DNA of 64,000 bases from Bathynomus jamesi (GCA_023014485.1 JAJOZX010008804.1:1-64000); one strand, 5' to 3'. Positions 12,808-27,575 are shown, counted from the first letter of the stretch. The notes: generated from the sequence alone by a model not told the origin. A program made the numbers and translations.

Positions 12808-14675
12808 GGGATGAATTTCACAATAAAACACGTGAAATGAATGAATGCTCGCCCATAAATATATACAACGTACAGGAAAAACAAAACAATTAGCACGTAC
12901 TTAACAAGGGTTAATGAGAGGCAAAATAAATTTTAACATGATATCGTCAATTTTATACGTCCCCGCACTGTTACTGAAATTGTTTTTAAAATGAATAAAT
13001 GCACATTCCAGAATATTTCTTTCTATTATATCTGTTTTTAACAAGCGCTTTAGAACTATCCCACTTGATGCTATGGTTACATCTATACATATGGTTAAAT
13101 AAAGCATTGGAATTATTATTATTATTATTAGCTGTTCTACAAGCATATTTATGCTGTTTTACCCTAATATCTAACGTTTTACCGGTTTGGCCTATATATA
13201 CTGAGTTACATTGTGTACATCCGATTGAATACACACAACCAACAACATTATCAGGGCTATTCTTTATTAGGCGTGATTTAACAGTATTATTATTATTATT
13301 ATACTTAAAGATTACATTAATGCCAATTGCTTTAAGTACAGTTGGAAGGTATTGAAAATTAACATGGTAAGGTAGGCTAAGGATATTTTTACGCTGAAAT
13401 TCCTTTACAATTACATTATTATAATACCTACTATTCTTGGCTTTCTTAATTAAGACAGTTATCTAAAAATGAAATAGGATAACATAATAATTTAGTACCA
13501 ATATTCATGATATTGCATAACTCGGAATCTAAAAAAAATTCAGGACTGACAACTCTCAATGCTCGAAGAAACATAGCAGCATAGAAAATAGAGGATTTAA
13601 TAGAAGGATGATGGTCAGAATAGAAATGCACATAAGAGTTATTATTAGTAGTAGGCTTACGGTAGACTTCATATTTGAACTGATTAGAGCAGCATCTCCA
13701 AATTTTTAGATCAAGAAAAGATAGGCTTCCATCATTTTCTTTTTCAACTGTAAACTTAATAATAGATGGGACTAAATTGTTGAGCCTACCAAGAAATAAG
13801 TCCACATCCAAATTATTAGGCCAAAGGCTAAAAAAAATATCATCTATATACCTGTACCAAACCAGGTTAAAATTAACAATCGTAGGCAAACTTCTACTTT
13901 CAAAAAATTCCATATTAAATAAATTAGCTAGTATAGGTGAAAGGGGATTTCCCATAGCCAATCCAAACGACATAGCATAAAACTTATTTTCAAACTGAAA
14001 TTTACAATCTTTGACACAAAGCTTAATTAACTCAATAAGAGTGTTGTGTTGAACAGGGAAAGAAGAATATTCAGAGATCTTATAATCTTTTAAAAAAATC
14101 AAGTAGGTCATCAACGGGGACTTTTTTGTGAATAGGGAGCATACAATACATCGAAGTTTACCAATTTGAAATTAGGGTCATTAGGGAACTTCATTCAGTT
14201 TGTCAATAAGATCCAGGCTATTTACAATATGTGACTCAGAAATAGAGCCAACTAACGGCGTTAATAAACTAACTAACTAACTAACTAACTAACCATTTTG
14301 ATAGCTTATAATAGGTTACGGAGCCCACTGAGCTAACAATAGGCCTCATGGGATTATTAACTTTGTGTGTTTTTACTAAGCCGTACAGATATGGTAGTGA
14401 CGGATTAATACTAAGAAACTGCTGTGGAAGCCTATTATAGTTATTTTTTTAAATTTCTCTTAATTTTCTGTTAAACATTTTATTAACATCCTCCAATGGG
14501 TCTCTATTTAGAGGTTTGTACGTGTCACGATCACTCAATAATGTATTCATCTTTTCAACATAACTGATTTTGTCCATGATGACGATCGAATTGGATTTGT
14601 CCGCTTTAGTAATATGTAGCTTTCAATACACGAAAGGCCTTGGAATCGTTTTTCTTTTTCCTTGTGGCTTTGCAG
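12808..14675 (-). mobile_element. Penelope-like element PLE1 copy B (U1), defective
   Basis: RT is readable as one 222-residue frame at 14114-13446 because the sequence after YIDDIFF stays in frame here. A shortened T-run at about 14122 breaks the frame upstream between the KKSP and LMTY segments, and the (TTAG)n run (14270-14292) contains stops. Endonuclease 13234-12901 is split at the T-run near 13033, as in most copies. Confidence 0.92.
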
Positions 14676-14679
14676 TATA

Positions 14680-14740
<61 letters not shown>

Positions 14741-14741
<1 letters not shown>

Positions 14742-15028
14742 GAGTCACACGCACGCATTATTCAAGCATTATTTATTCCTATTATGATGATAATAATAAA
14801 AAAAAATACGACGGAAATTCGTGATCATATTCTATTTTTACATAGTGTTTTAGGGAGGCACTTCTCCAAAGAAAAATTGAAACCATTTCTACGATATGAT
14901 GATGTCGGAGAGAAATGTTTCCAACTCTCATTATCCATCCCTAAAACCAACATACTGCATGCATATAACAAAGCAGGTCATTAGATTTTTCATTTTATTT
15001 ATCGTGTATTCTTTTTAACATGCATACT

Positions 15029-15030
<2 letters not shown>
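14741..15030 (+). repeat. R270c (U1)
   Basis: Position-c form, adjoining a long TA tract at the 5' end of PLE1. Confidence 0.85.
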
Positions 15031-15068
<38 letters not shown>

Positions 15069-15255
15069 GAGTCGTCGCATGCACGCACGCACGCACGCAC
15101 GCACCACGCACGCACACGCAAAAAAAAAAAATAAAAAAAAAATAATAAATAAATAAATAAAAAATAAATAATAAATAAATAAATAAAAAAAAAAAAAATA
15201 AATAAATAAATAAATAAATAAAAAAAATAAATAAATAAATAAATAAATAAATAAA
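15031..15255. repeat. (TA)n, (ACGC)n and (AAAT)n tracts (U1/U2 border)
   Basis: Same order as the other unit borders; lengths differ. No gene. Confidence 0.9.
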
Positions 15256-15641
<386 letters not shown>

Positions 15642-15712
15642 TTAATAAGTTTATCAGTTATCCAAAGCTTTTTCCTTGTACTCGAAAAAATTTACTTAAT
15701 CGCTAATAATAA

Positions 15713-15728
15713 GGCCCTTTTAAGGGCC
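15713..15728 (+). terminator. H3 3' stem-loop (U2)
   Basis: GGCCCTTTTAAGGGCC, identical to the other units. Confidence 0.92.
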
Positions 15729-15794
15729 AAACTTTATTTAAAAGAGAGATAATAAGTTGAACAACAGAAATACTACTTTAATTTTAAATAACAG

Positions 15795-15861
15795 TTTTGA
15801 CCAAAAAAAAAAAAAACGAAGGAAGGTGCTTGCAGTTATAAAAGTTTGCCTATGTTTGAAG

Positions 15862-15903
<42 letters not shown>

Positions 15904-15959
15904 TGAGAATGAGACCCCTTTTTTTTTTAATAAAATAAATTTTGAATGGATATATATAT

Positions 15960-15997
<38 letters not shown>

Positions 15998-16198
15998 ACA
16001 TGAATGAGACAGATCCCTTTTTTTTTTATAAAATAAATTTTGAATGAAGGTGCTGGGTGTTATAAAAGTTTGTCTAACTATATATATATATATCTATATA
16101 TAAAACGAATGAGATATCCCTTTGCTTTATGCCATAATTTTTTTTAAATAAAATAAATCGTCAAGGCATGAGCTGTTTCATATATATATAATATATAT
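15795..16198 (+). repeat. TA-rich minisatellite between H3 and H2A (U2)
   Basis: Same monomers as in U1. The final TA tract (about 16180-16198) is the insertion point of TAGG element 1. Confidence 0.8.
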
Positions 16199-19152
16199 TA
16201 GGCCGTTTCGAAAAATCGAAATTTATGATGGCTCAACGCACACATACTAAAAAAGTAATATGTCATGAATAAAGACTTCTTGCAAAATATTAAGACAAGA
16301 GCTTATTGTTATCCCACCCCTCAATGCATATCTATTTTACCCCTCATGAGAAAATTTTCATTTTTCTGGCAAATATATTTATTTATTTTGTGATGTCCTC
16401 TTAAATTTGGTATATAAAATTCATAAATAAAATTGGAAGATAAGTAGGTCATTTTCAGGAATGGTCCAGTAACCCCCCTATATTCTTTAGAGAGAATTCT
16501 AGAAAATTCTTCCTTCAGGATAACTATTCTAGAATTTCCATTTTTTCCCTTTATGGATTATATGATGTTTTATTTGCTTTTTCATCTATAATTACTGATA
16601 TTTTCACAAGTTTACTGTTCTAGAAAGGTTACTTCATGTTACTTTACAACTTTCTTACAGTAATCAAGTCATAATATAATTTAGGTGAGTGATTAATGAT
16701 TATATTATATTATTATTAAGACTAACAGGTGGTAAAACTTTTTCCCTCAGAATTATGGCAAAAACCAGAAACAAGTGTGAAGTCTGGTTGGTCGGACAAG
16801 TGCTGGAAGAGGGTTTTTCTGAGAAGCAGCTTCCAACTAACAGTGATGTCCTTAAACGTCTTTTTTATCACATTAAGGTGGGAAAGCAAAATGTCTCTGT
16901 AGCTTGCGCAACTGTAGCCAACGAAGTTATTGCTATGTGGGAAAAAGCCTCCTTAATTACATCCCACAAGCCTTATATTGTCTCAAAGCTTAAAAGGCTT
17001 TACAATAAGCATGAAGGGCTGGTCAAGAACCGAACTCGACGAACTCCTACCCAAGAGAAGAATGAAGCAGAATTTGTCACCAGCTTAAAGAAGCTTTTCG
17101 ATGTAGCTCATTCAGAAGTGGAAACAGAAATAAAATTGCAGGAGGATAAAGATTTCTTAAGGATCAAAGGAACGATCGGAAAATGATTATGGGTCCAGAA
17201 GACAAGGAGTTTTCAAGAAAGGCAAAAGCACGACAGATAAGCATGGAAAGAATGGAAAAACTTCGCAGGAAATCAAAGGAAGAAATGAGGCAATTGACAA
17301 AGGTTGTGGATCTCAACCAATGTGAAAATTCCGGTTCAGGAGGAAGTGAAGAATCATCTGGTGATGAATTGTTCTACAGAGCACTCTCATCATCATCTTC
17401 AAAAAAGGAGAAGCTTGAACCAGGTGTAATTGTTAGGGATAAAAAGTTCTTGGCTGCTCTGGACCGCACTGGAACATCTGCAAGAGCTGCTATGCACATT
17501 GTGGCACCTGCCCTTTCAGCTGCTGGAGTGGAAATTGAAGAGATCACACTTTCATCATCCTCTATCTACAGGTCTCGGCGATCAACACGGATGCAGATGG
17601 GAGAAGACATTAAAGCCAGTTTCCAACCAAATACCCCTTTAATAATTCATTTTGATGGAAAGCTTCTTCCATCCATGCATGGGGGTAAGATTGATGTAAT
17701 GCCCATTGTTGTGACTGGTGCAGGCGAATTAGAAAAATTACTGTCTATTCCAAAGCTTATTTCTGGAACGGGAGAAGAAATGGGGAGAGCAGTTTTAGAT
17801 GTCTTGAAGCAATGGCCACAAGTAAATGAGTGGGTAGCAGGCCTTTGTTTTGATACTACTGCAAGCAATAAAGGTATCCATGCTGGGGCTTGTACCAAGT
17901 ACCATCATCCAAAAGGCCCTTCAGAGATCACTCCTTTTTCTGGCATGCCGCCACCATATCCACGAGCTTCTTATAACTGCAGTTTTTGACATGTTTTTCT
18001 TTCTTCGGGTCCACAAATTCCCTTATTCAATCGATTCAGAGATTGTTGGGATAACATTGATCAGCAGAATTACAAGCCCTATGAACCAAATGATCTCACC
18101 TCAGAATCTTTAGATCATTGGATCTTGAAACACAGAGACAAGCTTATTTCTTTCATCAACTCCAAACTTCAAGAGGGCCACACTCGAGGTGACTACAGGG
18201 AATACTTAGAACTTGCACTTATCTTCCTTGGTTGTCCAATGCCTAAAACAAATAAAGGCTCTGATAGCAGATTCCACTACCCAGGAGCTTACAGCAGAGC
18301 TAGATGGATGGGAAAGGGCATCTATTCCTTAAAAATTTACTTATTTAGGAACCAATTCCTTCTCACCCCTCATGAAAAACAAGCTCTGATACGAATAAAC
18401 GCCTTTTCAGTGACAGTTTATCTTCAAGCTTGGTATACATCTCCAGTTCGAATTGATGCTCCAGCAAATGAGTTGGCCCTCCTCAAGAGGAGGATCTTGT
18501 AGGATTTGGCTTTTTCTCAAACCTCGTGACTGAAGATGATAAGGTTCTAATGCTCCACAACCTTCACCACGCGCCTCCTCGAAAAGTGAGGGCAAGAAAG
18601 GTGGACCCCCGAATGTTGCAAAACCCCAATGACTTAAAGATTACCAGTTTGTCACAACTCAAACACAAGACTTCTTCAAGTGTTTGAAAATAGAAATTCC
18701 CAAGAAACTTGAAGACATTGAGGAGCACCGTAATCGAGTCATGGCAGTCAAAGTAATCAACGACTGTGCTGAACGAGGAGTCAAACTGGCTACAGAGTTT
18801 AATGAGAAGCTCACAAAGAGTGAGGAAGAGAGACAACTGGCCTTTTAAATCATTGAAAATCAGAGAAAGGAGGTCCTTCAGCCACTGAAATCCCTATATT
18901 CTTAATCAATATACAGTATGTCTTAAATAGAATTTAAGTCGCTTTGTTTTAAAACATATTTTTCGTTCAGTCATATATTTGCTCTAATTATCCATTAATG
19001 TAAAAGAAGTGCCATCTGAGGGGTGCCTTTTTATCATTCAAATAAAATAATATTTTGTCTATTTGTTTTTCTTCCTTTATATAAAAAAAAAAAGTGTGTG
19101 CGTTTATCAAAATTCAATTTGAAAAATTACCATATAATCGTGAAACGGTCTA
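16199..19152 (+). mobile_element. TAGG element 1: hAT-like DNA transposon, decayed
   Basis: Ends TAGGCCGTTTCG and CGTGAAACGGTCTA are short imperfect inverted repeats. It sits in the same TA tract that holds the mariner element in U1. It carries two overlapping coding blocks that match, in order, those of the element at 34814-37523, although the DNA sequences are diverged. A likely 5' intron runs from GTGAGT at 16685 to TTTCCCTCAG at 16750. Confidence 0.85.
16755..18848 (+). pseudogene. TAGG element 1 transposase-like gene, frameshifted
   Basis: Block 1 (16755-17186) has a conserved LPTNSDVLKRLFYH segment and an LKRLYNKH segment; no domain was recognised. Block 2 (17183 onward) has a Ser-rich linker, then acidic residues in contexts like those of hAT transposases: IHFDGKLL, then LCFDTTASN, then a CxxH motif (ACRHHIHE, about 17944) and a YSRARWMGKGIY segment (about 18291). 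The frame shifts near 17186, near 17935 and near 18115, and a tail matching the related element ends at 18848. Function as a cut-and-paste transposase is inferred from these motifs, the terminal repeats and two-copy structure. Confidence 0.7.
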
Positions 19153-19237
19153 ATATATATATATACACACACACATGAAAATCACGTGAATAAACAATTT
19201 AATAATAATAATTATTATCCTTTTTTAAAGAAAATGT

Positions 19238-19253
19238 GGCTCCAGTAGGAGCC
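19238..19253 (-). terminator. H2A 3' stem-loop (U2)
   Basis: Same TACT-loop stem as U1. Confidence 0.9.
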
Positions 19254-19278
19254 TTATTATAGTGATGATGATACACCT

Positions 19279-20272
<994 letters not shown>

Positions 20273-20360
20273 GCGCCATGCGTTATTCCTCCTGTGAAGC
20301 AAATGTGAGAAGAACAGCGAAAAATATATATATATATATCACACTTGCACAAACAAACTC

Positions 20361-20376
20361 GGCTCCATTTGGGGCC
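20361..20376 (+). terminator. H2B 3' stem-loop (U2)
   Basis: GGCTCCATTTGGGGCC: six-pair stem including a T-G pair, loop ATTT. It is followed at about 20388-20397 by GAAGAAAGAG, a good match to the purine-rich U7 snRNA-pairing element. Confidence 0.9.
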
Positions 20377-20419
20377 ACATTTCTTTTGAAGAAAGAGATA
20401 ATACAAATATTTTAATTTC

Positions 20420-20981
20420 AAGCATTATTTATGCCTATTATGATGATAATAATAATACGATGAAAATTCATGATCAGATTCTAATTTTATATAGTGTGTA
20501 TACTTCACAAATTTCATTTATTTCTACGATATGATGATGTCGTGTCGGAGAGAAATGTTTCCAACTTTCATTATCCATCCCTAAAACCCACATACTGCAG
20601 CTCATTATAGTTTTCATTTCACTTATCATGTATTCTTTTTAACCTGCATACTGAATATATATATATACACGAGTCACTCGCACGCGCGCACGCATTATGA
20701 AAGCATTATTTATTCCTATTATGATGATAATAATAAAAAAAATACGATGGAAATTCATGAACAGATTCTATTTTTATATAGTGTTTTAGGGAGGCACTTC
20801 TCCAAAGAAAAATTGAAACCATTTTCTTGTATACTTCACAAATTTCATTTATTTCTACGATATGATGATGTCGGAGAGAGATGTTTCCAACGTTCATTAT
20901 CCATCCCTAAAACCCACCTATTGCAGGTTATTATAGTTTTCATTTCATTTATCATGTATTCTTTTTAACGTGCCTACTGAA
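20420..20981 (+). repeat. R270a and R270b (U2)
   Basis: R270a 20420-20652 and R270b 20669-20981, the usual two forms. Confidence 0.85.
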
Positions 20982-21006
20982 TATATATATATATATATAT
21001 ATATAT

Positions 21007-21277
21007 CCCCGCAAGGGGGTTTTAAGCTCGTGCTCTTGAGTGCTCTTTGTGCTCGTTTGTACGTGCTTGTTCCTGGAGGTTTCACGTGCGCCCTCCCGGC
21101 CCTAGCACCCAAGGATGATGGGGCTCGACCCTGCAGTCCTTGTCATCCTTGGTCTTTTTCCACTTCGACTGTCCACTCCACCCTTTCTTTTTCCTCTGTC
21201 TTTCCTCTCACTTTTTCTTTGTTTTTCCGCCGAGATATGCCCTTTTAAATAGAGGCGAATCGGTTCTTCCCGAACTT
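21007..21277 (-). repeat. GC-richer module with conserved hairpin (possible Pol III-type/SINE unit), U2
   Basis: A 271-bp block flanked by TA tracts. A 10-bp perfect inverted repeat CCAAGGATGA/TCATCCTTGG (21109-21118, 21143-21152) encloses a second short GGG/CCC pairing. On the - strand AGTCGAAGTGG (about 21164-21174) resembles a Pol III A box, and GGGTCGAGCCC about 40 bp downstream resembles a B box with two mismatches. A 72-codon + frame is present but follows the DNA conservation and has no recognisable protein. A tRNA-derived SINE is a possibility, not shown. Confidence 0.45.
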
Positions 21278-21278
21278 A

Positions 21279-21314
<36 letters not shown>

Positions 21315-23183
21315 GGGATGAATTTCACAATAAAACACGTGAAATGAATGAATGCTCGCCCATAAATATATACAACGTACAGGAAAAACAAAACAATTAG
21401 CACGTACTTAACAAGGGTTAATGAGAGGCAAAATAAATTTTAACATGATATCGTCAATTTTATACGTCCCCGCACTGTTACTGAAATTGTTTTTAAAATG
21501 AATAAATGCACATTCCAGAATATTTCTTTCTATTATATCTGTTTTTAACAAGCGCTTTAGAACTATCCCACTTGATGCTATGGTTACATCTATACATATG
21601 GTTAAATAAAGCATTGGAATTATTATTATTATTATTAGCTGTTCTACAAGCATATTTATGCTGTTTTACCCTAATATCTAACGTTTACCGGTTTGGCCTA
21701 TATGTACTGAGTTACATTGTGTACATCCGATTGAATACACACAACCAACAACATTATCAGGGCTATTCTTTATTAGGCGTGATTTAACAGTATTATTATT
21801 ATTATTATACTTAAAGATTACATTAATGCCAATTGCTTTAAGTACAGTTGGAAGGTATTGAAAATTAACATGGTAAGGTAGGCTAAGGATATTTTTACGC
21901 TGAAATTCCTTTACAATTACATTATTATAATACCTACTATTCTTGGCTTTCTTAATTAAGACAGTTATCTAAAAATGAAATAGGATAACATAATAATTTA
22001 GTACCAATATTCATGATATTGCATAACTCGGAATCTAAAAAAAATTCAGGACTGACAACTCTCAATGCTCGAAGAAACATAGCAGCATAGAAAATAGAGG
22101 ATTTAATAGAAGGATGATGGTCAGAATAGAAATGCACATAAGAGTTATTATTAGTAGTAGGCTTACGGTATACTTCATATTTGAACTGATTAGAGCAGCA
22201 TCTCCAAATTTTTAGATCAAGAAAAGATAGGCTTCCATCATTTTCTTTTTCAACTGTAAACTTAATAATAGATGGGACTAAATTGTTGAGCCTACCAAGA
22301 AATAAGTCCACATCCAAATTATTAGGCCAAAGGCATAAAAAAAATATCATCTATATACCTGTACCAAACCAGGTTAAAATTAACAATCGTAGGCAAACTT
22401 CTACTTTCAAAAAATTCCATATTAAATAAATTAGCTAGTATTGGTGAAAGGGGATTTCCCATAGCCAATCCAAACGACATAGCATAAAACTTATTTTCAA
22501 ACTGAAATTTACAATCTTTGACACAAAGCTTAATTAACTCAATAAGAGTGTTGTGTTGAACAGGGAAAGAAGAATATTCAGAGATCTTATAATCTTTTAA
22601 AAAAATCAAGTAGGTCATCAACGGGGACTTTTTTTGTGAATAGGGAGCATACAATACATCGAAGTTTACCAATTTGAAATTAGGGTCATTAGGGAACTTC
22701 ATTCAGTTTGTCAATAAGATCCAGACTATTTACAATATGTGACTCAGAAATAGAGCCAACTAACGGCGTTAATAAACTAACTAACTAACTAACTAACTAA
22801 CCATTTTCATAGCTTATAATAGGTTACGGAGCCCACTGAGCTAACAATAGGCCTCATGGGATTATTAACTTTGTGTGTTTTGACTAAGCCGTACAGATAT
22901 GGTAGTGACGGATTAATACTAAGAAACTGCTGTGGAAGCCTATTATAGTTATTTTTTTAAATTTCTCTTAATTTTCTGTTAAACATTTTATTAACATCCT
23001 CCAATGGGTCTCTATTTAGAGGTTTGTACGTGTCACGATCACTCAATAATGTATTCATCTTTTCAACATAACTGATTTTGTCCATGATGACGATCGAATT
23101 GGATTTGTCCGCTTTAGTAATATGTAGCTTTCAATACACGAAAGGCCTTGGAATCGTTTTTCTTTTTCCTTGTGGCTTTGCAG
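21315..23183 (-). mobile_element. Penelope-like element PLE1 copy C (U2), defective
   Basis: RT is split at the A-run after YIDD (22337-22344) into 22702-22322 and 22350-21952. The endonuclease start is broken by loss of one T at about 21685 (ACGTTTACCGG), a break shared by no other copy. The C-terminal part is at 21653-21408. The (TTAG)n run is at 22774-22800. Confidence 0.92.
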
Positions 23184-23191
23184 TATATACA

Positions 23192-23242
<51 letters not shown>

Positions 23243-23521
23243 TGGCGACTCGTGACATTTTTGTTCAGGCATGCAATGTTATGGAATGGAAGAAAAACAT
23301 CCGCCTAACCCTCTTGCCCAAACTTTGCATATTGTTTACATAGAACTTAGCAAGTTAAAGGTGTTTTACAAACTTTTGGGGACCTCTTTGAAGGAAAGTT
23401 CATTTAATGTTAGGCTTAAATATGCGAACAAAAAATTAGACATATTTATATATAGTAGTTACCGAATTGATCTAAAGAAAAAGATACAAATTTAAAATTT
23501 ACCTTAAATAATTGTGAAGCA

Positions 23522-25664
23522 TTATTTGAATTGAAATTCTGCTCTCCTAGTTTTCCTGCAAAATTCTTCGATGACCAAATTGTAAAAGTACTCTCGATTC
23601 TCCATAAGCTTCTTGATGAAATTTTTTTCAATTGAAATTAAGGCAAGATTAGATAGCCTTTCTTCACTTTGGGAACTCCGTAAATAACTTTTAATTCTTT
23701 TAAGCGCAGAAAATGATCGCTCAACACTTGCTGTCGATATTGGTATAGTTAGAATCAAATTCGTCAATTTATATATTTCCTTAAGACCTTTGTGCATTTC
23801 GCTTTCCAGTAGATATTTTAGGAGCTCAGCAACATTCTTTTTGGCAAAAGATTTGTGCGAATATAAAACACAATTCAGAACGGAGACGAGGAAACTCAAA
23901 AAATGAATTGTAGCTTCTTTTCAAAGATTCAAAAGCTCTCTCTGGGAAAGTAACATCATAGAACTCAAATTGTTTGCAATCTAAAAGCTCAATGAATTCC
24001 AATTTTTCCATTGAACTGAAACGCTCTTTCATTTGAAGAAGTATATTATCGAATATTTCATGAAATAGTTGACTATACTTCTCTTGTGGAGAAAAACTCT
24101 GTTTCCTTTTACATACAGGTTCACCATATCTTTCTGTTATCAAGTCCCACATATCTGCAAATTTTGTATCCCTTATTTGTTTGATTTTTTTCATAGTGCT
24201 TTCAACGGTGATTGAGCTATACACAATATCCATAGATTTTGTTTGCAGCACATTAAATAGATATTCAGTAAAAGGAAAAATTGAAGAAAATACTTCTAAT
24301 AAAAAATTAAAATCGAAAGTATCGATACCAGCAAGCAATCCGCGTGCACTATTTTTTGTTTTTTCATCAAATTTCTTTGGGTTTTCAAGAATGCTTTTTA
24401 AAAGATCTATTATATCTTCTTTATTTTCCTTAACTCTTTCAACTAGACGAGATGAATAGTTCCACCGCGTTGGAGCCAGTTTAGGGAAACGCTTTCCAAC
24501 AACTTTGTCAAGCATTGAAGTTCGCTTAGTTGAACTGCTGAAAAATGATGACAAACTTCCTAATACTGAAAAAAAATTATTACATTCGGAAATTTCAGCG
24601 ACAGCTTGGGATAAAACAAGGTTAAGTTTATGGGCGTAGCAGTGAAGAAAAATAGCCTCTGGTACAGTTTCTCTAATCTTTGTTTGTACTCCATTAAGAT
24701 CGCTCCCCATAACAGCAGCACCGTCGTAGGTTTGAGCAACTAATTTTTTTCAAACAGCCCAGTTCACCTAGTTGCCTTATAGATAAATCAGAAATCGCTC
24801 CTGCACTTCTATCATTGCTGACGTCATTGAATTTTATAAATCGTTCACAAATCTCTCCATGTTTATTAACATAACGAACAACAGTAGAGAGTTGAGAAAA
24901 ACAGCTGACATCAGATGTTTCATCTAATAAAATCGCCACATACATGCAGTCGATAAGCTCACGTTTTATTTGTTCTAACATAACTGCACTAATAGATTGA
25001 ATTATGTCATTCTGAATAGCAGATGATGTTCCCTTAAAAACAGTCGCAGTTTTTAAATGGTTTTGAAGCTTTTCATCGAATTCTCCCATGCAAAATACCA
25101 ATTCAATATAGTTACCCCTATTGTCAGCGTTTTCTTCTTCATTGTGACCACGAAATGCTAATTCTTGCATACCTAAAAAACATGTTATCCTAATCAAACG
25201 TTTCAAAATTTCTCGATTCTTATTAACTTCTTCGTTATGTCTGGAAATGGCAACTGATTTCTGCTTGTCGAGTATTAAATCAATTCTTTCTGACTTTCCA
25301 AATGTTTTAAGATCAACAAATGCATTTATGTGAGCAAGAGATTTTTCATGGCGAGAAATTGCAGTATGTAAATTGTTTAAATCGTCGTATCCACGACTAA
25401 CAGAATTCCACACAGAGTTATCTCTTGAAAATTGGAAACACGACAACAGTACAATTTGTTATTTGAAATATTTCCACATAACCAGGGAACATCATCATAC
25501 AGCTTAGGATTAAATTTCCTAGTGAAGCCTTTATTTTCTTTGCTAAAATTCAAATGTGGAATCGGTCTGCCATTATTCAATATGCGCTTTTTCTCATCAA
25601 AAGAGAGTGAGTAAAATCTTCTAGTCTTCAATTGATTAAACACATCGTCAGTCATTATGGGCAC
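23522..25664 (-). pseudogene. hAT transposase with TTF-type zinc finger, three frameshifts
   Basis: Read on the - strand. The N-terminal TTF zinc finger lies at about 25664-25340 (KFNPKLYDDVPWLCG, then cysteines and SRHEKSLAHI). The first catalytic region is at about 25000-24850 (ILLDETSDVSCFSQLS), the second at about 24710-24460 (GSDLNGVQ, HCYAHKLNLVLS with the CxxH motif, LAPTRWNYSSRL), and the C-terminal dimerisation region at 23780-23640 (TIPISTASVERSFSALKRIKS). Frame breaks fall near 25440, 24745 and 23905. The order and motifs are those of hAT transposases related to ZMYM-type genes. Coding length is about 700 codons, full size for the family. Confidence 0.88.
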
Positions 25665-25974
25665 TACAATGCTATAATTTATTTAAGGGAACACCGAACA
25701 CAAGTGAAGCTTGCGGCTGTGGTACTGGAAAGAAGCCTTGTCAGAATTGCCAGATGTTACTTTTTGGTGAATGCACCTATAAAACTGAATGCATGCCGTT
25801 TTTTCATTAATTAAAAAAAATCAGAACAAAGCTTTTTAATTATTTTTAGTAAAAATATTAAGTAAATTTTCTAAGCATATTTTAAAACATATTGCCTTTT
25901 GAATTTAGCTATGAGGCTCAAAAAAAATATCTTATGGATAGTGAGAAGTCTCCTTAAAAAATTGCCCAAGGCAA

Positions 25975-26138
25975 GGCGGTGTAAACAAAATCATGTCTTA
26001 TTTCACTAGACAATTAAGAACATTTTTCTGTACCCAGACTGAATTAGTGAAAGCTTTAGCTACAAGTATTTCGATCTGTGTACAGAAAAATGTTCTTAAT
26101 TGTCTAATGAAATAAGACATAATTTTGTTTACACCGCC
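25975..26138. repeat. Imperfect hairpin inside hAT element 2
   Basis: Arms 25975-26033 and 26080-26138, about 59 bp each with few mismatches, beginning GGCGGTGTAAAC. It may be a nested MITE or a subterminal structure of the element. Confidence 0.8.
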
Positions 26139-26309
26139 CAATAGACAGTACATGCGTGATTGAAGCCTTAGCCTATTTTTAGTTTCTGAAAATTATTTTT
26201 GTCAATTATAATCCTTACTTAGATCTGAAAAGAGAACATATTTAACGCATGCATTCATTGCATGCGTTGCATTCATTAAGAAATCGCCACTGATATATAT
26301 ATATATATA

Positions 26310-26599
26310 CGAGTCACACGCACGCATTATTCAAGCATTATTTATTCCTATTATGATGATAATAATAAAAGAAAAATACGACGGAAATTCGTGATCATAT
26401 TCTATTTTTACATAGTGTTTTAGGGAGGCACTTCTCCAAAGAAAAATTGAAACCATTTCTACGATATGATGATGTCGGAGAGAAATGTTTCCAACTCTCA
26501 TTATCCATCCCTAAAACCAACACTGCATGCATATAACAAAGCAGGTCATTAGATTTTTCATTTTATTTATCGTGTATTCTTTTTAACATGCATACTCAA
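26310..26599 (+). repeat. R270c (U2)
   Basis: Position-c form, displaced 3 kb from PLE1 by hAT element 2. Confidence 0.85.
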
Positions 26600-26835
26600 T
26601 ATATATATATATATATACACACACACGAGTCGTCGCATGCACGCACGCACGCACGCACGCACCACGCACGCACACGCAAAAAAAAATAAAAAAATAAAAA
26701 ATAATAAATAAATAAATAAAAAAAAAATAAATAAATAATAAATAAATAAATAAAAAAAAAAAAATAAATAAAATAAATAAATAAAAAAAAATAAAATAAA
26801 ATAAATAAATAAATAAATAAATAAATAAAATAAAA
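26600..26835. repeat. (TA)n, (ACGC)n and (AAAT)n tracts (U2/U3 border)
   Basis: Usual border tracts. No gene. Confidence 0.9.
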
Positions 26836-27215
<380 letters not shown>

Positions 27216-27286
27216 TTAATAAGTTTATCAGTTATCCAAAGCTTTTTCCTTGTACTCGAAAAAATTTACTTAATCGCTAATAATAA

Positions 27287-27302
27287 GGCCCTTTTAAGGG
27301 CC
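27287..27302 (+). terminator. H3 3' stem-loop (U3)
   Basis: GGCCCTTTTAAGGGCC. Confidence 0.92.
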
Positions 27303-27369
27303 AAACTTTATTTAAAAGAGAGATAATTAAGTTGAACAACAGAAATACTACTTTAATTTTAAATAACAG

Positions 27370-27503
27370 TTTTGACACCAAAAAAAAAAAAACGAAGGAA
27401 GGTGCTTGCAGTTATAAAAGTTTGCCTATGTTTGAAGATATATATATATATATATATATGAATGAGAATGAGACCCCTTTTTTTTTTAAAAATAAATTTT
27501 GAA

Positions 27504-27575
<72 letters not shown>

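Larger units (their letters stand above)
23240..26292 (-). mobile_element. hAT element 2 (TTF-zinc-finger type), decayed
   Basis: Termini CAGTGGCGACTCGTG and the complement of AAATCGCCACTG; the first nine bases form the inverted repeat. It lies in the TA tract at the 5' end of PLE1, so the 8-bp target duplication cannot be told from the repeat. Its terminal bases match those of the nested hAT in U1. Confidence 0.9.
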
